A stretch of 64,000 nt of DNA. Source: Blastocladiella emersonii ATCC 22665 (taxonomy: Eukaryota; Blastocladiomycota; Blastocladiomycetes; Blastocladiales; Blastocladiaceae). A model generated the notes under the pieces. The model worked only from the letters and a program-made list of their open reading frames with translations, had not been told where the DNA came from and did not search any database. The stretch covers positions 1,054,001 through 1,118,000 of the forward strand of contig JANHCV010000006.1 of the NCBI GenBank assembly GCA_025594325.1, written 5' to 3'. The position numbers and the translations under genes are program-made. Below, piece after piece: positions 41,313 through 52,500 of the stretch; the stretch's first letter is position 1, and every line of letters starts with the position of its first letter.

Positions 41313-42192
41313 ATGTCATCTCGAGGAGGCGCAGCAGCGGCCGGCGGCGCGCGCGGCGGTGGTCGCGGCGGTTTCCGCGGACGGGGCCGTGGGCGCGGCG
41401 GGTCCAAGTTTGCGCACATCCCCGGCGCGGACCGCGATGCATTTGACCCCAACAACAAGCCCAAGGCGACCGAGCTGTACCCGGACGTGGCCCTCGAAGC
41501 GCCCACCGGGCCGTCCGAGGACGAGGAGCTGCTGTTCGAGATCGGCAACGTGTTCCTCCAGCAGGTGCAGGAGTCGCCGTACTACCTCAAGGTCGCGGAC
41601 CGCGCGGATAAGAAGAGCGCGGAACCAAGTGCGTACCGTTGCGGACGTTGTTTGGAGGTAGCGTGCTGACTGCGACTGCGAGTGTAGCCGTGTTGCGGTA
41701 CTCTGAGCTGCAGAAGAAAAAGGGCGCGGGCGAGGACGACGTCGTCGATCCACGGCAACAGTTGACGGCACTTGGACTCGGTGCGTCTCATCTCGCTCGA
41801 CCTGTCGTGCCCAACGCAACCTAATGAGCATGCACGTCCAGACCTGAGTTTCTTCCCCGACGAGCTCGCCATCGCCATCGACCCGACGCGCACGGTGCGG
41901 CGCAAGGTGGTCAAGCGGAAGCTTGATTTTTCGCGGCTCGCCGACGAGGCCGCCGTGTCGGGCGACGAGGACGACGAGGAGAAGAACGACGAGGACGAGG
42001 AGGTCGAGGAGGACGACAACTACGACGACGTCGAGGATGACGGCGACTACAACGCCGAGCAGTACTTTGACGCCGACGAGAATGACGCCGGCGACGACGG
42101 CGGTGACGGGGGTACGTTCCGGAGTGCTCGGGCGAGGGCGGAGCGGCGGCTGACGTACGCGTGCGCGGACACTTGTAGAAGCGGCGTTCTGA
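41313..42192 (+). CDS. RPC31: RNA polymerase III subunit Rpc31 (RPC7)
   Basis: Four exons (41313-41628, 41688-41780, 41842-42111, 42179-42192) give 230 residues. The order is typical of Rpc31: an RGG-like head ([16 protein letters not shown]), a middle segment with SFFPDEL, and a strongly acidic tail with DYNAEQYF. The terminal 14-nt exon adds EAAF; from memory, yeast Rpc31 also ends in an EEAAF-like sequence after a DYNAE-YF tail, which supports the splice. Rpc31 belongs to the C82/C34/C31 subcomplex needed for Pol III initiation. Introns are 59, 61 and 67 nt with GTGCGT or GTACGT donors. The gene sits tandemly after TERT with a 214-bp gap. Confidence 0.85.
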
Positions 42193-42591
42193 GCGTGATC
42201 GGAGCGTGGTGTGCGACTGGATACATAGGCTTGTTACCTCATTGCAAAACTGGCTCTGGCAGGGTGAGGGTGCACCGGTTCGTGGCTCCGCGTCCCTGCG
42301 ATCGGCCGCGGCGCGAGACAGACGCGCTGCGAGACGTTGAGAGGCAAACGGTCAGGTGATGTGGCGGAGCTCGCGCCGCCTCCACGTCGCGCGCCGCCTC
42401 CGGCCTCTGCCCGCCCGCCCCCGCCCCCACCCGCGGCGTTGCTCGAGCACCGTTTGGGCGGCGCCCCTGCTCTCGCAAACCGCACTCGAAGCCCATGTAA
42501 ACTCCGTGCGACTCCCGGCAACCCCCACGCGACGCCCGATCGACCCCCATCAGCCAACCCTCGCGACCCCGCCGCCCCCGCCTCTGCCGCC
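42193..42591. other. Intergenic, promoter of DOP1
   Basis: About 400 bp with a C-rich tract at about 42370-42440 and a leader of repeated CCC words before the ATG at 42592. No gene was recognised. Confidence 0.5.
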
Positions 42592-45500
42592 ATGTCGACG
42601 CCGGACCTGTTTGCCGCCATGGCCGAGGCCGACAAGGGTGCGCACGATGCATCGAGTGAGTCTGGTCTGCTTGCTGCAGCGCTGACGCCACGCCGCACCC
42701 ACGACGCGTCGTTCATATCGTTCCGCCTCGCATCAGCCGAGGGCATGCGCAACCCGCGGTACCGCAAGTACATCCAGGCGCTCGAGAAGGTGCTCGTGTC
42801 GTTCGACACCATCGCCGAGTGGCCCGACATCATCACGTTCCTGTCGCGCCTCGGCAAGACGATCCAGGCCCACGCCGAGTTCCCCGTTATCCCGGGCAAG
42901 CTCGTCATCTCCAAGCGCCTCGCCCAGTGCCTCAACCCGGCGCTCCCCGCCGGCGTGCACCAGAAGGCGCTCGAGACGTATGTCATCGTGTTCGAGACCA
43001 TCGGGGTACGTGGATCGCTGTGCGAGTTGATCGCACGCTACTCGCTGACACTCACGAATCTCTAGCCAGGCAATCTCGCAAGGGACTCGGCGTTCTGGAC
43101 GTTTGGCCTGTTCCCCTACTTTGCCAACGCGCCCATGTCCGTCAAGGTACGCCCGCTCCTGCCCGCAACACGCTGCGCTGGAAGCTAACCTGTCGGTGAC
43201 CAAGTAGCCGCTGCTCCTGTCGCTCGTCGAGATCCACTTCCTCCCATTACGGCTGCAGCTGCACCCGATCCTTCGCAGCCTCGTCATGGCGCTGCTGCCC
43301 GGTCTCGAGGAAGAGGATAACGAGCACTTTGAAGGCGTACGTCCACCTCGTCCATCATACTCGCACCCGCATGCTCACCGTCGCCCCGTATGTGTAGCAC
43401 CTCCTCCTGCTCGATCGCTTGCAAAAGCAGGTCGACGCCGACTTCTTCTTCCAGACCATGTGGTCGATCGTTGCCTCATCCCCACTCGTGCGCCGCACTG
43501 CGCTGCTTTACCTCAACAAGCGGCTGGCCATGGTGCGCGGCGTTCCCGCGCAGGTCTCGCGCGCCATCTGCGGGTGCTTTGTCGACAAGAACATTCTCGT
43601 GCAGCGTTCCGCGCTCGACCTGATCGTGACGCGGTACCCGCTGCACCGCGCGGCGGCCGAGTTTGCCGAGACCGACCTCGTCTTCATGATGGCCGAGGCC
43701 CTCAAGGTCGTCCTGCGCCGCGACATGTCGCTCAACCGCCGCCTCTACTCGTGGATCCTGGGCGACGAGGAACACTACTTCCAGTCGGTCGCGCGCCCGC
43801 TCCTCTCCAGCTGCTTTCGCCGCGGGTTCGCGTCCAGCGATCCTTCTGTGATTGTCCGCAACATCAAGATCCTCATCTCGCTCCTCGACAAGGACGAGGT
43901 CGGCCGCGGGATCACCGAGGACGTGATCGCGCACGTCCTCGACGCGTGCTGGACCCACGCCCGCGTCGCGTCCACCGCATCGGCAGCCGCTGCCGCGGCG
44001 TCCGAGGACGAGCTCAAGGCCACCGTCACCATGTTCTTCGACATGCTGGACCCGGTCGTCGTGTGGCGCGAGCTCAACCTGCGCCTCGAGCGCACGGGTC
44101 TCGACGCGCTCGATTTCGTGGCCTTCGCCACGCGCTGGCTCGAGCTCGCCGACGACGACGTGCCCAAACTCCACCTCCCGCTCACCGTCATCCACCTCCT
44201 CGGCCTCGTCCACGCGTCCGAGCCCGCGCAGCGCAGTGCCGCGGCCAAGGTGCTCGCGTTCGTCTCCGAGATCATCGCGTCGACGAACCTGCGCCGCGAC
44301 GGCGAGGAGGAGGCCGCGCCCGGCGCGGGCGAGGGCGCCGCGGCACCCGCCCCACTCGCCGCCATAACGCTCGCGAGCGTGCGCACCTTTTTCCAGACGA
44401 GCGGCACCGCCGAGCTGACCGACTGGGTCCCGCTCGCCGCCGTGTTGCGCCCGCTCGAGGACCTGCTCCTGCACCTGTCCCAGCGCGGGAGCGACCCCGC
44501 CGACGTCCCGCTCGTCGCCACGTGCGTCGCATTGCTCCTCTCGCTCAAGTCGCCGCCGCACGACGCCCCCCGCCTCCTCGCGCGGATCCACGACGTGGCC
44601 GACATCGAGCTGATGGTCCCGCTCGTCCGGTTCGCGCTGCAGCTTCCGCGCGACGTGATCGCGCCGCACCACACGGCGCTGATCCGCGAGCTCCTGGCGA
44701 GCCTGCGCACGGGCGCGCCGAACGCGGCGACGGACGCGGAAGCCGTGGAGCTGATCTGGGTGCTGGTCGACACGTTCCCGTCGTCGCTCGCGTCGCTCGT
44801 CGCCGCGGTCCACGCCGGGCTGCGGTCCGAGCCCGGGTTCCACGCATTCGGCGTGCTGTGGAAGCACTCGCAGGCGCGGCCGCGCGTCGGGCGCGTGTTC
44901 AGCGAGCCGCTGCTCGCGGTGCTGACGGCGTACGGCGGACCCTCGCGCGCGCTGTGGCGCGTCGCCGACCGGTGGATCGCGCGGTACCTCCTGTCGTACA
45001 CGCACCTGCTCGACCCGCTGGTTCTGATCCTGGCTGATCCGCTGGTCGAGCGGCGCGCGGTCGCGCACCCGATGGGCGGCGGCGCCGAGTACTACGAGTA
45101 CGCGCGGCCCGTCGACTTTGCGCTCGTCGAGTTCGCGTTCCACCAGCTCGGCGTGCTCGGCGAGATCGCCGGGTCGCAGCTGCCCAAGGCCCTGCGCCAC
45201 CCGATGCCGAGTCCCGCCACCACCACCTACTTTCAGTACCTCCTCGACGCCGCCATCACGTACCTCGCGTCTTTCACGGCGCCCGGGACCAACGCGACCC
45301 TGGTCGAGGCCAACGAGGGCGTACAGACGGCCGCGTGCGATTTTCTCGTGCACCTCCTGCAGACGCCCGGCCACGCGACGGCCGCGCTGCACGCGCGCGT
45401 CCGACAGACGCTCGCGGTCGTCCTCCACGTCTGCCAGTCGCGCCAGTCGCTCGAGTTGCAGGTCAAGGTCCTACACCCGCTGCGTCTCGCGCTCGCGGGC

Positions 45501-48014
45501 GTCCCCGTCCCGACCTCGGGCCTGCGCCGCGGTACCGTGCTCGGGTCCAACCTCGCGCTGAGTTCTGTCGAGAACGAGGGGTCCACCCGCCACCTCGCCG
45601 TCGACACGGCCTCCGCGCAGCCCGCCCCGCTCGGCGGCGCCATGGCCGAGCTCGTCGACGCGGTCCTGGTCGGCGCGCTGACGCAGGCGACGAACCGGCC
45701 GGTGCTCGCGAGCTACGTCGACTTTATCGTCGATGCGACGCACCACCTGACGGACCTGCTGCCGGCGCTGCTCAACGTGCTGGTTCAGTCGCTCGTGGCG
45801 GCAGCCGCGCGCAACCGCGACGAGAACACAATCGTCGCGTACCTCCGCGGCGTCCAGCACCTGTACTCGCTCGCGCTTGGCCAGGCCATGCCGCCGGTGC
45901 TTTCGGCGATTGACGGGCCGGGCGACGCGGCGTCGGTTGCGTCCGAGAGCGCGTCCGGGCTGTCCCAGATCTCGCAGTACATGACGGGCGTCTTCTCGCC
46001 CAACTCGGGCAACAACGCGGCAGCGGCGGCGGCGAGTGCAAGGACAACGCACTGGCTGTTCAAGCACGCGGTGCAGACGTTCCCGCAGCTCGTCGATCTG
46101 CTGGTCGCGACGCACGCGCGGCTCGCGGCGCACGCCGCGGACAGCAGCACCCGCGGCCAGCCCCCTTCGGCGGCGCGCGTGCACGTCCTGCGCGCGACCA
46201 AGCGGCGGCTCGACCGGCTCGTCGAGTACGTGGCGCTGGCGTGTCCGAACGCGTGGGTCGACGCGGTGCTCCTCGACCGCGCGCTCAACGGGCGGTCGCT
46301 CGACGCGTCGCTCGTCGCGTGCCACATGGAGACCGAGGACTTCCAGGCGGCCGCCATGACCAACGTGCTGCGGCGGCTGACGCCCGGCGCGCCCGAGGTG
46401 CTCCTCCCCGAGCTCGGCGAGGACCAGGCGCTCGCGACCATCGTCGACATTGCGCGGTCCGGCGACACCATGTACGTCAGCACGTGGCCGCAGGTGCAGC
46501 TGTTTGTCCGCGACTACCTCACGCTGCACCACGGGTGGGTCGGCCCGCCGATCCTCGAGCTCGTGATCCTGTACACGGGGCATATCGTCGACCTCCACCA
46601 CCAGCAGGCGCTCGGCGACCGGCGTATGGCCAAGGAGGCGCTCGACTTGTTCATGCGCGCGCTGGACTCGCTCAACACGACGCTCGTCGGGTACGTGTTC
46701 CAGTCGCAGCAGCCACCGCAGCAGCAGCAGTCGCCCGAGGCGGGTGTCACGGCGTCGCCGATGCGCAAGTCGGGCAGTCGCGCACGGCTCTCGGCGGGGT
46801 CGGTCAAGGCGCTGCCAGGCGGCAGCGCAGCGGACGCGCTACTGCGTGCGACGCACGAGATGGTGGTCCCCGCGGTGCGCCGGATCGTGCGCGACCAGGA
46901 CCGCGCGTCGGCCGTGTACTCGAACATGGTGCACTACCTGGTTCAGCCGAGCCTCAAGCAGCCGGCTCACCCGACGTACCGCGCGGTGCTGCGGGTCATG
47001 GAGGAGATTGCGCTGATCCCGTTCGCGGCGCGCGCGTGGAAGCGCGAGCTGTGGGACCACTTTCTCGACCACCGCTTCTTCCCGCTGCCCGTGGTCGCCT
47101 TCGAGCCGTGGGCGCACCTCATGACGCGGTACTCGCACGAGACGGACCGGTTCGTCGAGGTTGTGAACCGGATCGCGCCCGCCGCGTCGACGGCGCTGTT
47201 CGGGTCCCGCGAGGTCGAGCTGTTCACGCGGTGCCAGCTGCTGCGCCGGATCAGCTTCCTGCTGTGGTCGTGCGACGTCGACCGCCACGTCCCCTCGCTC
47301 CCCGTGCTCCAGGAGAAGGTGATCGACCTGCTCACGCTGCAGAACGGCGACATGGTCGCCGAGGTGTTCCTCCTCGCCCGCGTCATGGTCCTTAGGTTCT
47401 CGCCCGCGCACATGGTCAACCTGTGGCCGATCCTCGTCTCGGAAATGATGCGCATCGTCGATTCGGCCGCGAGCGCGGCGGTTGCGGCTGCGGCTGCGGC
47501 GGGCGAGGTCAATGGACCGTCCCCCGTCCTCGGGTCCAGCTCGTCCGTGTCGCCCGCGCCGAGCCACGGTAGCGACGCGGGCGGCAGCGGCGGCGGGCTC
47601 AAGCGCGACGACCTCCTCGCGACGCTCGCCGTCGGCAAATTCCTCGACCTGCTCCTGACGCTGCAGCTGCCCGAGTTCCAGATCTACCAGCCCGTGTTTG
47701 CCGGCGAGGGCGCGGCGCCCGGCCTGCTGCACGCGCTGCTCGGGTCCCCGCCCATGGGACTTGGTGGTGGCGGTCGCGCCCTCGGCTCGCAGAGTTCATT
47801 GCGCGACGCGAGCGGGCGCGCCAAGCCGCCACCGACGCGGCGGCGACCGTCCCTGCACCTCGGCACGCTCCCGTCGCTGGCCGACCTCGCGCCGTTTATC
47901 CACGAGTACTCGGCGCTCGCGCGGCAGGTCGACTACGGGCTCGCCGACGTCGACGGCGCCGCGGTCGAGGCGGTCATGATGCAGGACCTGATTGCGGGGA
48001 TCCCGCGGAAATAG
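42592..48014 (+). CDS. DOP1: Dop1 (Dopey) family endosome-Golgi protein
   Basis: Exons 42592-43005, 43066-43146, 43208-43336 and 43398-48014 give 1746 residues, the usual size of fungal Dop1. The conserved Dopey N-terminal domain starts with NPRYRKYIQALEKVL and continues through ISKRLAQCLNPALPAGVHQKAL, DSAFWTFGLFPYF and TMWSIVASSPLVRRTALLYL. The rest is long helical HEAT-like sequence with several low-complexity inserts, including a short Gln run near 46720. Dop1 works with Mon2 and the flippase Neo1 in endosome-to-Golgi traffic and membrane organisation. The first exon contains an 81-nt in-frame GTGAGT...CAG segment (42656-42736) that might be spliced out, leaving 1719 residues. Otherwise introns are 60-61 nt with GTACGN donors. 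Confidence 0.9.
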
Positions 48015-48250
48015 TAGAGGAGTCGAGTGTATTTTGATGCCCACAATAGACGCACCCTCGAGTTTGGCGTGATGGAAGCAGTGATCGGAGGTCCGGGGCG
48101 GCGATGGGTGTGGCAGGCGCCGCTCGGCCCTCTGCCAAATCTCGACGATCAACGTTGCACCCGCACCACCTCTACGACGGCGTACGGCCACCACGAAGCA
48201 CATCTGCGCCGCGCCACCTACTGCAACGCATCGACGCCGCCAAGCCCGCC

Positions 48251-48613
48251 ATGAGCTTCCTGCTGTCCGCCGTCCGCGGCGCCGCCATCTCGCGGTCGCC
48301 CTTTGCCGCCCTGCGCGCTACCGCCGCTGCCACCACGCCGACGCCGCTTCTGTCGTCCGTCACGCCATTGGCGTCGCCCGCTCTGAACCCCGCCGGGTCG
48401 CTGCTCGGCCGCTGGGGCGTGAACGGCGCCGGCGCCGGCGCTGGCGCCATGCCCGTGCAGGCGCGGTTCATGGGCAAGTTCGGCACCGAGTACCAGCCGT
48501 CCATCATCCGCCGCAAGCGCAAGTGGGGGTTCCTCGCCCGCATCAAGTCGCGCCTCGGCCGCAACATTGTCGCGCGCCGGATCCTCAAGGGCCGCAAGTA
48601 CGTGAGCCACTAG
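48251..48613 (+). CDS. MRPL34: Mitochondrial ribosomal protein bL34m
   Basis: Single-exon protein of 120 residues. The N-terminal 70 residues are Ala/Ser/Arg-rich without acidic residues, as expected of a mitochondrial targeting sequence. The C-terminal 45 residues are bL34: YQPSIIRRKRKWGFLARIKS, GRNIVARRILKGRKYVSH. The protein belongs to the large subunit of the mitochondrial ribosome. Basic residues of the L34 core are conserved and the chain ends at the family-typical LSH/VSH. It is 236 bp downstream of DOP1 on the same strand and convergent with the GPI-anchored protein gene. Confidence 0.93.
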   Translation: MSFLLSAVRGAAISRSPFAALRATAAATTPTPLLSSVTPLASPALNPAGSLLGRWGVNGAGAGAGAMPVQARFMGKFGTEYQPSIIRRKRKWGFLARIKSRLGRNIVARRILKGRKYVSH

Positions 48614-48687
48614 AGGTTGTTGCTCCTGCTACCGTTTTGTATTTCCACACACCTCCCCACCAAACATAGTTGCCCCTTTCCGTATTG

Positions 48688-49368
48688 CTACACGCCGCCC
48701 ACGATCGCCGCCGCCACCGCGACCATCGCTGCCCCCGCGCCGCTCATGGCGAGCGCGCCCGCGCCAGACGACGGCTGGAACACCTGGACGCCCTCGGCCG
48801 GTGTCGTCGCCTCGAGACTGTTCTTTTTCGCGGACGTCGGCGCGTCCTGGTCGACCCACCGCTCGTCGGGGTCGACCCACACGGTATCGATCCCCGCCGC
48901 GACGGCCGCGCGGCACGACGCCGACACCTGCATGCCGAGCGACAGCTTGAACTGGCGGATCGCGGGGATCGCCCCGTTCGTGATCCCGTCCGCGGCGAGC
49001 GTTGCGCCAGCGTCGGGCTTGAGCTTGCTGACGTCCGCCGCCGTGTTCTCGGCGGCCGTCGCCGTGACCGTCGGACCGTGGCACCCGGGCCGGTTCGTGC
49101 AGATGTAGCTGCGGTGCGCGAAATCGCAGTTGCACTTGTGGAACTGCGCCTGCGTCGCGGCCGTGTTGAGGCGCGGGCAGTTGGACCCGCGGTCGCTCGC
49201 GCGCAGCAGCAGGCAGGTGTTGATGGCCGAGATGACGGGGACGGGGCACGATGGGACCGTCGACGGCTGGATCAGGAGGACCGTCGGGTCGGTGACGGGG
49301 CCCGACGCCGCCGTGGCCAGCGTGATGACCAAGGCGAGGAGTGTGCTGAGTGTCGCGAGGAGCTTCAT
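48688..49368 (-). CDS. Secreted Cys-containing protein, probable GPI anchor
   Basis: Single-exon protein of 226 residues. The ATG at 49368 starts a textbook signal peptide (MKLLATLSTLLALVITLATA). Upstream in-frame codons exist but would bury the signal. The mature part has eight cysteines (contexts SCPVP, NTCLL, SNCPR, KCNCDF, YICTNRPGC, SASCR), enough for four disulfides. A Ser/Thr/Pro segment follows, ending in SSGAGALAMSGAG and a hydrophobic tail, which fits GPI attachment to the plasma membrane or wall. The domain was not assigned to a named family. It is probably a small surface protein. It lies tandem with the downstream BRCT gene, both on the minus strand, 176 bp apart. Confidence 0.75.
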   Translation of the reverse strand: MKLLATLSTLLALVITLATAASGPVTDPTVLLIQPSTVPSCPVPVISAINTCLLLRASDRGSNCPRLNTAATQAQFHKCNCDFAHRSYICTNRPGCHGPTVTATAAENTAADVSKLKPDAGATLAADGITNGAIPAIRQFKLSLGMQVSASCRAAVAAGIDTVWVDPDERWVDQDAPTSAKKNSLEATTPAEGVQVFQPSSGAGALAMSGAGAAMVAVAAAIVGGV

Positions 49369-49544
49369 CGTATCTGTGCATCGTCTAGGGAGAGAGAGGA
49401 GCGAGAAGGAAGGCCACAAAGTTGAAGAGAGCGGACCGACTTTAGTGGGAGACATTTGGAGGGTCGGGAGACAGTGATACACAAGAACGAATCTATACAC
49501 AACGCTCTTCTGATGGAACAGAATATCAACCAACCAACCAATCA

Positions 49545-52500
49545 TCAATGCGTCGTCGACGCCGTGGCCACCGACGACCCTGCCGCCAGCGACGAGCTGG
49601 ACCCGGACCGCGACCTACTTGCTGCCCTGGCCGCGACCGCCGCGGCATGCCCGTTCGGCGGCGTCCGCCTTCCCCCACTACCCGTCCGCCTTGCGCCGCC
49701 CGACCGCGTGCGCGCGGGGACCTCGGTGATCCGGAGGAGGTAGTTGGACGCGATGATAGCCGAGGCGGTGCGCGAGCGGACGACGGGGTGCGCGGCGAGG
49801 TGTGGCGGGAGCGCCGTGTTGTGGGTGAGGACGTGGGTGACGGCGTCCGGGTTGGCGTCGGGGTCCCACGAGTGCACGAGGCTCGCGCCGCCGGCAATCA
49901 ACAAATTGCGGTACGACGACAGCATCTTGGCGCTGTCGGCGAGCATCCACACGCGCCAGTCCTGGAACGCGCCGCGGTGGAACTGCGGGAACGAGTGGAC
50001 CCGCTCGAACCAGTGTCGCCACCCTTGGATCAGGTCGCGCGCCTTCTTTGGGTCTACGTCGCGACGCGAGTGTGTTGTCAGTGCCGCGGTCACCACGGTA
50101 GCGACGAGGCGACGGACGTACCGAAGCCGAGCGTCACCCGCCCGTGCCGCTCGAAGATGGCCGTGAGCTGGTCGGGCGGGAGCGCGGCCCACGAGTAGTC
50201 GGCCTCGTCGAGGAACCGGCCCGCGGCGTACGACGCGTCGAGGTACTCTGGCCGAAGGAGCCACGCGCCCGACGCGATCGCGCACATGCACTTTTCGCAG
50301 GTGATCGGGATCGAGATGACCAGGTGCGTCGTGCCGGGCACCCACTGCGACTGCATGTTCCCGTCGAGCATGAACTCGCCGCCGAGCTGCTGGATCAGTA
50401 CACGGGGAGGCGAATACGGCAGTGTCAGTTTGGCGTGAATGTGCATGTGCAGCGAGCTCGAGGAGAAAGTACGTATCATTCTCGTAATGCTGGCGCTGCG
50501 GCGTCAGCCCAGAGATGGCGATCCGGAACCCGCGCGGCCGCGGCTGCTGCTCGGCCTGGTACGTGGTCGCGCGCTTTTCGATGACCGGGTTGGCCGGCGC
50601 GCCGTTCGGAAGCTGCGGGTACCCGCCGCCGTTGGCCCCCGCCGGGTCGCCGCCGCCAACTGCGGCCGCGATCCCGTCGCGCCGCACGAGCGGCTGGTCG
50701 ACGGCGGCAACGTACGCGGACGACGTGTCGGACTGCATCGACTCTGCGCCACCGCCGACACCAGGGTTTGCGCGCGTGGCGGGGTCGACGGCGGGACCCG
50801 CGACCGAGGTGGTGTCCGACCGCGACCGGCGCTGGCGGAGCGGAACCGAGACGGACGTCGTGGTGGTCGTCGAGGCCGATCCGTCGCCGCCGGCGCCAGC
50901 AGCTGCACTGTCGCTGCGCAGCTCCGCATCCATTTCCGCGATCGACCGTTTCCGCCGCTTTGACCGGCCCGTCGCCGCGCTGCCGACCGACGACGGCCCA
51001 CTGGCCGCTGTGCCCGTCTCGAGAATCGACGTCGTGACGCCCGCGGGAGACGAGACGGCGGACGCGGACGCAGCCGTGGGCAGGACGACAGTCGGCGGTC
51101 CCGACGCGCTGTCATCGACGGCGCCGCGGGCGCCCGCCGACGGCAGCGTCATGGACGGCGGCGAGGATCGGGGCGGTTGATGCGCGGCACCGGCGACAGC
51201 GGGCGACGAGCTCGCGGAACTCGACGACGCCTCGTCGATGAGCGCGAGCAGCCGGCGCTTGTTGCGCTCGGCCTCGGGGTCGTCGTAGTAGACGCGGATC
51301 TGCGGCGGAGGCGACGGCGGCTGCGAGTACAGCGGGGTCTGGTCGGCGAGCGGCGCCGTGAGGTACGTCGGCGACGGGAGGAGCGTCGACCAGTCGTACT
51401 TGCGCGATGGGTCCGACGCAGCGGCGGCCGCAGCAGCAGCATCGACCGCGACGGCGTCAGGAGACCCGACGGCAGCGGCGGGGGACGCAGCGGTCCCCGG
51501 CACGACCGGCAGCTGCGCGAGAATGGCCTCGAGCTCACGTTGGACGCGGTCGTGCATCGCCGCGTGCTCGCGCTCGGCCTGCGCGCGTTCCGCTTCGGTG
51601 CGCACCTGCGCCTCGGCTCGCGCTCGCTCCTCGTCGTGAGCGCGTGCGGAAGCGGGGAACGAGTCGTCGGCTCCCGCGACGTACGCAGCGCGAGCCGGCG
51701 TATGGTCGGGTTGAGAAACACGCGACGGCGGTGGTGGAGGCACGCGCGCGGGCGAGGACGACGCGGCGACGGGCGGCTGGTGCGCAGGAAGCTCGTCGTA
51801 CTCTGCGTGTGGATCAGATGGTCGCGCCGGCGAGACATGCTCGTCGCCCGCATACGCGTTCTGCTGAGGCGGTGGTGGTGCTGGCGGAGATGGCGGGGGC
51901 GGCGGGAGGGGGTCCTGGTGCTGCTGCTCGTGGAACTCGGCGGCGCCATAGTCGACGGGCGCAGCAGCCGCGAACATCGAGTGGCCGGGCCACGCGTCGC
52001 GCGCAAACGAGCTTGCATCGATCGGTGCTGGCCGCGACGGCGTGTCGACGAGCCGACCACCGCCGGGCTGCTGGTAACGTCGCGCCGGCGTGACGGACCC
52101 GGCGACCGTTGAGCGGCTCGACTGTACGGCCGCGCCGGCCGAGCGGCTACGCGCTGGCGCCGACGGCGTGGTGAAGGGCGTCGCGGCAGCCGAGGCAGGC
52201 ACGGACCCCTTCGTGCGCGCGCGCTTGGTCGCGGACGCGCGTGCGGCGGGCACCACCTCGGTGCGCCACTGCAGCATGGCCTCGGCGCCGGCGGGGCCGA
52301 AATCGAGCTCGGCGGCGCCGCGTTTCTGCGACCGCGTGGTGCTGGGCGTCGTGACGCCGCTGCCGGCCGAGTGCGGGTGGCCCGTGGTGTAGACACGCGC
52401 GGGCGTCTCGGTCGCGACGCGGTACACTTCGAGCGGGCGTACGCCGCGCGTCAGGCGCAGTTGCCGCGACGGGTCGTAGTTGGGCGGGTACTCGGCTTCG

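Noticed and set aside
43286-45037. 583-codon frame overlapping DOP1.
   Set aside because: Arg/Pro/Ala-rich shadow frame; the DOP1 frame contains the conserved Dopey domain.
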